This document shows positions 9,856-16,649 of a DNA stretch of 17,242 nt, one piece after another. Each line of letters opens with the position of its first letter. The first letter of the stretch is position 1. The position numbers and the translations under genes were made by a program. The notes under the pieces were generated by a model, which was not told the origin of the DNA, did no database searches, and worked only from the letters and a program-made list of their open reading frames with translations. This DNA is from Lysobacterales bacterium (GTDB taxonomy: Bacteria > Pseudomonadota > Gammaproteobacteria > Xanthomonadales > Xanthomonadaceae): positions 1-17,242 of the forward strand of contig JAATFS010000082.1 of the NCBI GenBank assembly GCA_015655035.1, in the 5' to 3' direction.

Positions 9856-10410
9856 TTAGCGCGCGATGGTCTGGGTTCGCCAGATCTTCTTCTGCAGCTG
9901 GAGGATGCCGTAGACCAGGGCCTCGGCAGTCGGCGGGCAACCCGGCACGTAGATGTCGACCGGAACGATACGGTCGCAGCCGCGCACCACCGAGTAGGAG
10001 TAATGGTAGTAGCCGCCGCCGTTGGCGCAGCTCCCCATCGAGATCACCCACTTCGGGTCAGGCATCTGGTCGTACACCTTGCGCAAGGCAGGGGCCATCT
10101 TGTTGACCAGGGTACCGGCCACGATCATCACGTCGGATTGACGCGGCGACGGACGGAACACGACGCCGTAGCGATCGAGATCCAGGCGCGCTGCGCCGGC
10201 ATGCATCATCTCGACCGCACAACAGGCCAGACCAAAGGTCATCGGCCACATCGAGCCGGTGCGCGCCCAATTCAGCAAGGCATCCACGCTGGTGGTGACG
10301 TAACCCTTGTCCAGCAGCGGATTCTCGCCTTCCGGGCGCAGGATGTCGTCGATTCGACCTTCCGGGATCGGATTGGTCATCAGACGATCGAGGGTCTGAA
10401 TCACTCCCAT
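9856..10410 (-). CDS. nuoB: NADH-quinone oxidoreductase subunit B (N2 cluster)
   Basis: Holds the terminal 4Fe-4S cluster N2 that reduces quinone. The 184 residues contain the tandem-cysteine ligand pair Cys63-Cys64 in TFGLACCAVEMMH, plus Cys128 in ISMGSCANGGG and Cys158 in VPGCPPTAEAL, exactly the N2 set. The ATG at 10410 (MGVIQTLDRL) gives the normal N-terminus. It lies inside the end of nuoA, so the two genes share 10 bases in different frames. The frame stays open farther upstream, but that sequence is the nuoA reading frame shifted and is not NuoB-like. It ends in TAA 36 bases before nuoC. Confidence 0.98.
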   Translation of the reverse strand: MGVIQTLDRLMTNPIPEGRIDDILRPEGENPLLDKGYVTTSVDALLNWARTGSMWPMTFGLACCAVEMMHAGAARLDLDRYGVVFRPSPRQSDVMIVAGTLVNKMAPALRKVYDQMPDPKWVISMGSCANGGGYYHYSYSVVRGCDRIVPVDIYVPGCPPTAEALVYGILQLQKKIWRTQTIAR

Positions 10411-10757
10411 TCCAGCGCTCCCTTCTTCCAGACGTAAATGAACCCAAGAAACAGCATGCCCACGAACAGCCCCATGGTGACCAGCGAACGCGCGCCGATC
10501 TCCATGAACACCTGGGTCCAGGGCACGATAAAGATGATTTCCAGATCGAAGACGATGAACTGGATCGCGATCAGGTAGTAGCGCACATCGAACTTCATGC
10601 GCGCGTCTTCGAATGCTTCGAAACCGCACTCGTAAGGCGAGAGCTTCTGGAGATCGGGACTACGGGGAGCAAGGAACCTGCCAATCAGCATCAGCGAGAT
10701 GCCGATACCAGTGGCGACGACCAGAAACAGCAGACTCGGCAAATATTCGGCCAGCAC
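10401..10757 (-). CDS. nuoA: NADH-quinone oxidoreductase subunit A (GTG start)
   Basis: First gene of the complex I operon, encoding a three-helix membrane subunit near the quinone site. From the GTG at 10757 the product is 118 residues (LAEYLPSLLF at the N-terminus), the usual length. The signature SPYECGFEAFEDARMKFDVR (about residues 40-59) and VFDLEIIFIVPW are intact. I prefer this GTG because AGAGAG stands 7 bases upstream at 10770-10765. An ATG at 10802 would add 15 non-homologous residues encoded within a strong hairpin. The stop overlaps nuoB by 10 bases. The gene follows tRNA-Leu by about 106 bases. Confidence 0.96.
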   Translation of the reverse strand: MLAEYLPSLLFLVVATGIGISLMLIGRFLAPRSPDLQKLSPYECGFEAFEDARMKFDVRYYLIAIQFIVFDLEIIFIVPWTQVFMEIGARSLVTMGLFVGMLFLGFIYVWKKGALEWE

Positions 10758-10764
10758 AGCGATT

Positions 10765-10770
10765 CTCTCT
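10765..10770 (-). promoter_or_regulatory. Ribosome binding site that fixes the nuoA GTG start
   Basis: On the minus strand the sequence reads AGAGAG, followed by 7 bases and then GTG. This close match to the anti-Shine-Dalgarno sequence at good spacing is the main reason for choosing GTG at 10757 instead of the upstream ATG at 10802. Confidence 0.6.
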
Positions 10771-10777
10771 TGCCTTA

Positions 10778-10800
10778 GCCCGTGCGCATCGCGCACGGGC
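10778..10800 (-). promoter_or_regulatory. Perfect 10-bp hairpin in the nuoA leader
   Basis: GCCCGTGCGC and its exact reverse complement GCGCACGGGC are separated by only three bases. The structure lies between tRNA-Leu and nuoA, 20 bases before the nuoA start codon. No T-run follows on the minus strand (CTAAGGCAAG comes next), so it is not a standard intrinsic terminator for the tRNA. If the TATAAC at 10810-10805 is the nuo -10 element, the hairpin would form the very 5' end of the nuo message and could protect it from decay. It could instead be a processing or attenuation signal. The structure is seen; its role is inferred. Confidence 0.6.
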
Positions 10801-10804
10801 ATGG

Positions 10805-10810
10805 GTTATA
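10805..10810 (-). promoter_or_regulatory. Candidate -10 element for the nuo operon (TATAAC)
   Basis: TATAAC on the minus strand matches the sigma-70 -10 consensus at five of six bases and lies in the only free space between tRNA-Leu and nuoA. I see no convincing -35 box 16-18 bases upstream, so this is a weak call. Transcription would begin at about 10799-10797, at the edge of the hairpin. Cotranscription from the secG/tRNA side is also possible. Confidence 0.3.
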
Positions 10811-10863
10811 GGCGATACCTGCGACGGACGATGCCGTTTCACGCAGGATTCGCAGCCAAACCA

Positions 10864-10948
10864 TGGTGCCCAAGAGGGGACTCGAACCCCTACGACTCTC
10901 GTCGCTACCACCTCAAGGTAGTGCGTCTACCAATTCCGCCACCTGGGC
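10864..10948 (-). tRNA. tRNA-Leu, anticodon GAG
   Basis: The 85-base minus-strand sequence folds as a class II (long variable arm) tRNA with encoded CCA. Acceptor strands are GCCCAGG and CTTGGGC. The D-arm contains GGAATTGGTAGACGC. The anticodon stem CTACC/GGTAG encloses the loop TTGAGGT, with anticodon GAG reading CUC and CUU leucine codons. The variable arm CGACGAGAGTCG pairs on itself. The T-arm is AGGGG-TTCGAGT-CCCCT. It is very similar to E. coli leuU, which also lies directly downstream of secG, so this neighbourhood is conserved. It is cotranscribed with or follows secG by 48 bases. Confidence 0.98.
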
Positions 10949-10983
10949 ATACGTTACGCATCCGGCTTCCCAGTGCGCAGCGT

Positions 10984-10989
10984 ATTGTA
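10984..10989 (-). promoter_or_regulatory. Candidate -10 element for tRNA-Leu (TACAAT)
   Basis: TACAAT on the minus strand matches the sigma-70 -10 box at five of six positions, about 35 bases before the mature tRNA 5' end, which leaves a leader of roughly 30 bases. The bases after it are GC-rich (ACGCTGCGC), as in stringently controlled stable-RNA promoters. The -35 region would overlap the end of secG and is only a poor match (TCGCAA, 16-base spacing). Confidence 0.35.
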
Positions 10990-10996
10990 ACCGTCT

Positions 10997-11422
10997 TCAG
11001 TCTTTTTGCGAGGTATCTGAAGCTTTTTCTTCGTTCGCTGCAGGCACTTGTTCAACCGGAGCGGAAGGCACTGCGGCATTGGCCGGCGCCTGCGGCAACG
11101 GCTTGGCCAGCTCGCCAGCAGGAGCGGCCGGAACCGGCGTGGTCGCAGGCTGCGACATCACACCGAGATTGGCCTCGGCCGGGCGTGCGCCATGGCTGGC
11201 ATACCAGGCCATGAACAGACTGATACCGAAGAACGCCACCGCCAGCCACTTGGTGGACTTGGACAGGAAGTTCGACGCACCGCGCGAACCGAACACCGTG
11301 CCGGAGGCGCCCGCACCGAAACCGGAACCGGCGGCGGCACCTGCACCACGCTGCATCAGGATCAGCGCAATCATCGCGATCGCCACCAGCACGTAGACCA
11401 CATTGAGGATCAACATCAGCAT
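10997..11422 (-). CDS. secG: Protein-export membrane protein SecG
   Basis: Small integral subunit of the SecYEG translocon that helps SecA-driven protein export. Of 141 residues, the first 80 are the conserved domain: helix one at about 4-22, the cytoplasmic loop LMQRGAGAAAGSGFGAG (22-38) with GASNFLSKSTKW, and helix two at about 58-75. After residue 80 comes an Ala/Pro/Glu-rich, probably disordered tail of about 60 residues, so the protein is longer than E. coli SecG (110). The ATG at 11422 is chosen. A second ATG at 11416 is possible; GGGGA about 10 bases before the first fits better. It lies 33 bases downstream of tpiA and is probably cotranscribed with it. Confidence 0.95.
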   Translation of the reverse strand: MLMLILNVVYVLVAIAMIALILMQRGAGAAAGSGFGAGASGTVFGSRGASNFLSKSTKWLAVAFFGISLFMAWYASHGARPAEANLGVMSQPATTPVPAAPAGELAKPLPQAPANAAVPSAPVEQVPAANEEKASDTSQKD

Positions 11423-11455
11423 TTCGAATCCGTCCCCGGACGATACCTAATAGGA

Positions 11456-12211
11456 TTAACAGCCGGCCGCCGCAGACGCGATGGCCAGAAAATTTTCGGC
11501 GACCAGCGAGGCGCCACCCACCAACCCGCCATCGACATCGGGCTGCGAAAACAGGTCCGCGGCGTTCTCGGGCTTGACGCTTCCCCCGTACAGAATGGGC
11601 AGCGAATCGCCAATTCTAGCATCGTGCGCCGCCACCACGCCACGAATGAAGGCATGCACCTGCTGCGCCTGCTCGGGCGTGGCGGTCAACCCGGTCCCGA
11701 TCGCCCAGACCGGTTCATAGGCCACCACCGCATCTTCGAACGCAGCCACGCTGACCAGCTTCAGCACCGGCTCCAGCTGACTGGCGATCACCGATTCGGT
11801 TTGCCCTGCCTCACGCTGTTCCAGCGACTCGCCGACACACAGGATCGGCCGAAGCCCCGCATTGACCGCCGCCAGGAACTTTCGGGCCACGTGTTCACTG
11901 GTCTCGCCGTGATACTGGCGACGCTCTGAATGCCCCACCAGCCCATAGGTGGCACCGACATCGACCAGCATCTGCGCCGACACTTCGCCGGTATAGGCCC
12001 CTTCCTGGTTGCTACTGACGTCCTGGGCGCCGAAAGCGAGCGCGGCGTGTTCGAAATCCTCGATCAGGTCACTGAGATATGGCAGCGGCGGAAGCACCAC
12101 GACCTCTACCCCCGGTAGCGGTAGCGCGGCCGCGAGCCGGCCGACCAGATCGCTGGCGAAGTGCCGGCTGCCGTGCAGTTTCCAGTTTCCAGCGACGATA
12201 TTGCGACGCAT
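11456..12211 (-). CDS. tpiA: Triosephosphate isomerase
   Basis: Glycolytic and gluconeogenic enzyme that interconverts dihydroxyacetone phosphate and glyceraldehyde 3-phosphate in the cytoplasm. The 251 residues form a complete TIM barrel. Catalytic residues are visible: Asn9 and Lys11 in AGNWKLHG, His94 in GLVGHSERRQY, and Glu166 in AYEPVWAIGTG. The mobile phosphate-gripping loop is AIGTGLTAT at 170-178, and the phosphate-binding LYGGSVKPEN follows at 207-216. The ATG at 12211 gives the standard N-terminus MRRNIVAGNWK. AGGAG lies about 10 bases upstream. The open frame extends 15 codons further without homology. It is divergent from the plus-strand dehydrogenase and heads the tpiA-secG pair. 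Confidence 0.98.
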   Translation of the reverse strand: MRRNIVAGNWKLHGSRHFASDLVGRLAAALPLPGVEVVVLPPLPYLSDLIEDFEHAALAFGAQDVSSNQEGAYTGEVSAQMLVDVGATYGLVGHSERRQYHGETSEHVARKFLAAVNAGLRPILCVGESLEQREAGQTESVIASQLEPVLKLVSVAAFEDAVVAYEPVWAIGTGLTATPEQAQQVHAFIRGVVAAHDARIGDSLPILYGGSVKPENAADLFSQPDVDGGLVGGASLVAENFLAIASAAAGC

Positions 12212-12259
12212 AGGCGAGCAACTCCTGTCCAAAGAAGGCCGATGAGGATAGCCCAAGCC

Positions 12260-12297
12260 TTGTCACCTACGAGACAAATCATGTCCCATGATGGACA
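12260..12297. promoter_or_regulatory. Pair of small dyads in the tpiA / dehydrogenase divergent region
   Basis: TTGTC-8 bases-GACAA (12260-12277) is followed by TGTCC-6 bases-GGACA (12282-12297). The two centres are 21 bases apart, about two helix turns, and both share TGTC/GACA half-sites. This would be a plausible operator for the divergent promoters, but short dyads are common by chance. No regulator gene is present nearby. Confidence 0.2.
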
Positions 12298-12323
12298 CCC
12301 GACCTTCTCGCAGGCCTCCGCGC

Positions 12324-13124
12324 ATGTCGCCCCTTCCCGGCTACGCACTGATCACCGGCGCCTCCAGCGGCATCGGCACCGAACTGGCACGCGCCTACGC
12401 CCAGCGTGGCGTGCCACTGGTCCTCACCGCCCGCCGCGAGGCGCGGCTACAGGCACTGGCCGAGGAACTTCTCGGCCTGGTGCCGGTGGAAATCATCGCA
12501 CTGGATCTCGCCGAGGCGGATGCCCCGGCGGCACTGGTTCAGGAAATCGAACGGCGCGGCCTGTCCATCCGCATTCTGGTCAACAATGCCGGCTACGGCG
12601 TCCCTGGCCGCTACCATCGCCAGGACTGGCAGACCCACGCGCGATTCCTGCAAGTCATGCTGGTGGCGGTTGCCGAGCTGACTTGGCGGCTGCTGCCAGG
12701 TATTCGCGACAGCGGCCAGGGGCGCATCCTCAACATTGCCTCATTCGCGGCGCTGGCGCCGGGCGCCGATGGCCAGACCCTGTATGCGCCAGTCAAGAGT
12801 TTCATGTTGCCGTTCAGCGAATCGCTGGCATTGGAGAATGCCGATCGCGGGGTGAAGGTGACTACGGTCTGCCCGGGCTTCACCTGGTCGGAGTTCCACG
12901 ACATCACCGGCACCCGGGAATCGATGTCGCGATTGCCATCCTGGGCCTGGCTACGCGCCGATGCGGTGGCCAGAGCCGCCATCGAGGGCAACGAACGTGG
13001 ACAGGTGCGGGTGGTACCGGGAACGTTCTATACGCTACTTCAAGCCCTGATCGCCTGCGTGCCCGCGCCATTGCTACGCAGGCTGATGGCGGGCAACAGC
13101 CACCGCCTGCGCCCAGTGGACTGA
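12324..13124 (+). CDS. Short-chain dehydrogenase/reductase (SDR), substrate unknown
   Basis: Probable NAD(P)H-dependent oxidoreductase of the classical SDR family (COG0300/DltE-like), with a Rossmann fold, cytoplasmic. From the ATG at 12324 (MSPLPGYALITG) it is 266 residues. The cofactor motif TGASSGIG is at 11-18, NNAG at 87-90, catalytic Ser140 in NIASFAA, and Tyr154/Lys158 in YAPVK. The Asn normally found in the fourth helix appears replaced by Met112 (FLQVMLVAV). An earlier in-frame ATG pair at 12288/12291 would add 12 Arg/Pro-rich residues; I prefer 12324 because AGG lies 9 bases upstream and family members start close to the fold. It is the only plus-strand gene, divergent from tpiA and convergent with the oxygenase. 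The substrate cannot be told from sequence. Confidence 0.88.
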   Translation: MSPLPGYALITGASSGIGTELARAYAQRGVPLVLTARREARLQALAEELLGLVPVEIIALDLAEADAPAALVQEIERRGLSIRILVNNAGYGVPGRYHRQDWQTHARFLQVMLVAVAELTWRLLPGIRDSGQGRILNIASFAALAPGADGQTLYAPVKSFMLPFSESLALENADRGVKVTTVCPGFTWSEFHDITGTRESMSRLPSWAWLRADAVARAAIEGNERGQVRVVPGTFYTLLQALIACVPAPLLRRLMAGNSHRLRPVD

Positions 13125-13192
13125 GCACAAAGACTCAGGAATCGGGGGCGATGACGCGCCGGCCGGCCGATGCCCGCATTCCACCAACCCAG

Positions 13193-14128
13193 CTACTTCA
13201 GTTTGATCTCGCGCAAGCGCTGCTCGAGGAATCCATGGGCCGTGATCGGCTCGGGGTAGCGACTGGGGTTGTCGGCGCTGATGCACGAGGGCAGCACGTC
13301 GATCAGGAAATCCGGATTGGGATGCAGGAAGAACGGCACCGAATAGCGCGGCTTGCGCGCTTCCTCGCCGGGCGGATTGACCACGCGATGGATGGTGGAT
13401 GGATACACGTGATTGGTCAGGCGCTGCAGCATGTCGCCGATGTTGACCACGATGGTGTCCGCATCGGCCGTGAAAGGCACCCACTCGCCTTCGTGCGAGC
13501 GCACTTCCAGTCCGGCCGCACTGGCGCCGACCAGCAAGGTGATCAGGTTGATGTCGCCATGGGCACCCGCACGCACGTTGGGGATATCGTCGGCGGTGAT
13601 GGGCGGATAGTGGATCGGGCGCAGGATCGAATTGCCGCTATCGGTTTTGTCGGCGAAGTAGTCCGCCGGCAGGCCGATATGCAGCGCCAGCGCCGACAGT
13701 ACCCGCGAACCCAGCTTGTCCAGCTCCTGGTACAGGCGATAGCCGCGCGCGCGAAAGCCCGGCACTTCCTCCGGCCACAGGTTTGGTGGCATGACCTCGC
13801 CGTATCTGGAATCGCCAGCGATCTCGCGACCGACATGCCAGAACTCCTTCAAGTCGAAGTGCTTGGAATCCTTGGCGGTCTCCACACCGAAGGCGGTATA
13901 GCCGCGCACGCCACCCGTCCCTGGCACGTGGTACTTGCGCTTGACCTCTTCCGGCAAGGCGAAGAACGCCTTGAACACAGCGTAGGCGGCGTCGATGTCG
14001 GCCTGCGGGATACCGTGATTGCGGATACCCGCAAATCCCCATTCACGGTAGGCCGCGCCCAACTCGGCGACGAACGCGTCGCGGTCGCTATCGAAACGGG
14101 TGATGTCCAGGGTCGGGATACGGCTCAT
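13193..14128 (-). CDS. 2-oxoglutarate/Fe(II)-dependent oxygenase, isopenicillin-N-synthase family
   Basis: Non-haem iron oxygenase with the double-stranded beta-helix fold; substrate unknown. From the ATG at 14128 (MSRIPTLDITRF) it is 311 residues. The N-terminal DIOX_N-like part includes REWGFAGIRNHGI at 28-40. The IPNS-type HYPP (173-176) precedes the iron triad His190, Asp192 (GAHGDINLITLL) and His247 (STIHRVVNPP). Arg261 and Ser263 in RYS match the RxS that binds the 2-oxoglutarate or substrate carboxylate. All catalytic residues are intact, so the enzyme should be active. The frame remains open 19 codons upstream without homology. No biosynthetic partner is adjacent; the convergent dehydrogenase is the only candidate. 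Relatives act on amino-acid-derived or hormone-like small molecules, but assigning one here would be a guess. Confidence 0.9.
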   Translation of the reverse strand: MSRIPTLDITRFDSDRDAFVAELGAAYREWGFAGIRNHGIPQADIDAAYAVFKAFFALPEEVKRKYHVPGTGGVRGYTAFGVETAKDSKHFDLKEFWHVGREIAGDSRYGEVMPPNLWPEEVPGFRARGYRLYQELDKLGSRVLSALALHIGLPADYFADKTDSGNSILRPIHYPPITADDIPNVRAGAHGDINLITLLVGASAAGLEVRSHEGEWVPFTADADTIVVNIGDMLQRLTNHVYPSTIHRVVNPPGEEARKPRYSVPFFLHPNPDFLIDVLPSCISADNPSRYPEPITAHGFLEQRLREIKLK

Positions 14129-14229
14129 GCTGTCGATCTGCTTGGAATGAAGTTGAGAATCACGGCGGCCACCCCGCCCCCGCAAGCGCAGGCCAGCAAC
14201 ACCCGCCGGCCCTGACGCCCACCAGCGAC

Positions 14230-15572
14230 TCAGGCTGCGGCGCGCACGGCTGCGGCGAGCTGGTCCAGCGCCTGCTGCACCAGCGCCGCGTCGTCGGCCT
14301 CGACCGTCACCCGCACCACCGGCTCGGTCCCGGACGGACGCAGGAACGCGCGCCCCCTGCCTTGCACCGCCGCCTGCGCCTGCCGCAACGCCTGCTGCAC
14401 GCTGGCCGCCTCGACCGCCGCCCTGGCACCGCTTTCGAGCCGCACGTTGATGGTCTTCTGCGGGACCTTGACCAGCCCTGCGCAGGCCTCGCGCAGGCTG
14501 GCACCGCCTTGCTTGAGCGCCTCCAGCACCTGCAACGCGCTGATGATGCCATCACCGGTGCTGGCGCGATCCAGGCACAGCAGGTGCCCGGAGGCCTCGC
14601 CACCGAGCGTGCCCCCGCCCTCGACCAGGGCCTGGTGCACGTAGCGGTCACCGACATTGGCGCGCTGGAACGGCACCTGCAGCGCGGCCAGGGCCTGCTC
14701 CAGGCCATAGTTGGTCATCAGCGTGCCGACCACCGGGCCGGTCAGGCGCCCACTGGCCTGCCAGGCTCGTGCCAATACATACAGCAGGTCATCACCATCG
14801 ACCGGGCTGCCCCGGTCATCGGCCATCAGCACCCGATCGCCGTCACCGTCGAACGCTATGCCCATCTGCGCGCCGCTTTCGCGCACCTTGGCCGCGAGAT
14901 TGTCGATATGCGTGGAGCCCACGCCGTCGTTGATGTTGAGTCCATCCGGCGCGGCGCCGATGACGACGACGTCGGCCCCCAGCTCGCGGAACAGCATCGG
15001 GGCAATGTGGTAGGTCGCGCCATGAGCGCAATCCAGCACCATCTTCAGCCCGCGCAGATTGAAGCCACGCGGCACGCTGGCCTTGCAGAATTCGATATAG
15101 CGGCCAATCGCGTCGCGGGTACGGATCGCCTTGCCCAGGCGCTCCGAATCGACGGTATAGAACGGCGCGTCCACTGCCGCTTCGATCGCCACTTCGGTGG
15201 CATCGTCCAGCTTCTCGCCTTCGGCGGAAAAGAACTTGATGCCGTTGTCGTAGTGCGGATTATGCGAGGCGCTGATGACGATGCCGGCATCGGCACGCAA
15301 GGTGGTGGTCAGGAATGCGATCGCCGGTGTCGGCATCGGCCCGATCAACTGCACATCGGCACCGGCGGCAACCAGGCCCGCTTCCAGCGCAGCTTCAAAC
15401 ATGTAGCCCGAGATCCGGGTGTCCTTGCCGATCAGCACCATCGGGCGCTTGTCGCGCCCTTCGGCCAGCACCCGCCCCAGCGCGTTGCCCAGGCGCAGCA
15501 CGAAATCGGCAGAAATCGGCCCCTGGCCTACCCGCCCCCGAATGCCATCGGTGCCGAAGTAACGGCGCCCGC

Positions 15573-15576
<4 letters not shown>
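14230..15576 (-). CDS. glmM: Phosphoglucosamine mutase
   Basis: Converts glucosamine 6-phosphate to glucosamine 1-phosphate, the step before UDP-GlcNAc for peptidoglycan and lipopolysaccharide. The 448 residues match the family (E. coli 445). The N-terminus RRYFGTDGIRG is typical. The phosphoserine loop is IVISASHNPHYDNG with Ser104 as the likely phosphorylated residue. The Mg-binding DGDGDR is at 243-248, the sugar-binding GEASGH at 326-331 and the phosphate-binding RPSGTEP at 413-419. The GEASGH form and the FGTDGIRG start separate it from phosphomannomutases. The ATG at 15576 overlaps the accD stop (ATGA). The frame is open upstream through accD only because of high GC, so the apparent 717-residue product is not real. 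Confidence 0.97.
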
Positions 15577-16466
<890 letters not shown>

Positions 16467-16649
16467 GCGGGTATGACAATCCATTCAAGGCGGCCCCGAG
16501 GGGCCGCAGAGGGGCGACAGTCTAACTCGGCGCCCCATCCGGGTGCATGATGGCGTTGCACCGGGCGCGCGCGGGCCTAGCCAGCCTGGCTTCGCGCACC
16601 CAGCCGGGCGGCTGCGGCCGGCGCTGGACCACACTCCATCACGTTACGC
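16467..16649. other. Gene-free trpA-accD gap rich in inverted repeats
   Basis: This 183-base stretch holds no credible gene. It contains at least five short inverted repeats: 16601-16614 (CAGCCG/CGGCTG), 16579-16591 (AGCCA/TGGCT), 16542-16562 (GGTGCA/TGCACC), 16511-16536 (GGGGCG/CGCCCC) and 16490-16507 (GCGGCCCC/GGGGCCGC). None is followed by a T-run on the minus strand, so they are not classical terminators. They may end the trp message in a Rho-assisted way, structure the accD leader, or both. A TAGACT around 16522-16527 (minus strand) could be a poor -10 box. Confidence 0.5.
16490..16507 (-). promoter_or_regulatory. Perfect 8-bp hairpin in the accD leader
   Basis: GCGGCCCC-GA-GGGGCCGC is a perfect dyad 23 bases upstream of the chosen accD start. 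On the minus strand only CTT follows, so termination is unlikely. A second 6-bp dyad with a 14-base loop (16511-16536) precedes it. Both would lie in the 5' untranslated part of an accD message and may affect its translation. E. coli carboxyltransferase is known to bind acc messages, but no specific link can be shown here. Confidence 0.45.

Noticed and set aside
9856..10629. A longer NuoB of 257 residues
   Set aside because: The upstream part is nuoA out of frame; the normal NuoB N-terminus starts at 10410.
10778..10800. Intrinsic terminator for tRNA-Leu
   Set aside because: The stem is excellent but no run of T follows on the transcribed strand, so I call it a leader hairpin instead.
13125..13192. 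A bidirectional terminator between the convergent dehydrogenase and oxygenase genes
   Set aside because: The 68-base gap contains only short GGCCGGCC-type palindromes and no T-rich tract in either direction.
13388..13408. GATGGATG-like repeat
   Set aside because: It lies inside the oxygenase gene and is explained by the codons of the conserved YPSTIHR block around the iron-binding His247.
12161..14215. A 684-codon plus-strand frame spanning the tpiA start, the dehydrogenase and the oxygenase antisense
   Set aside because: It crosses three well-supported genes in other frames and its product is low-complexity Arg/Gly/Ala/Pro. It is a GC-rich shadow.
14129..14229. Possible small gene or terminator between glmM and the oxygenase
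   Set aside because: The 101 bases have no convincing start with ribosome site, and only weak GGCC repeats without a T-run.
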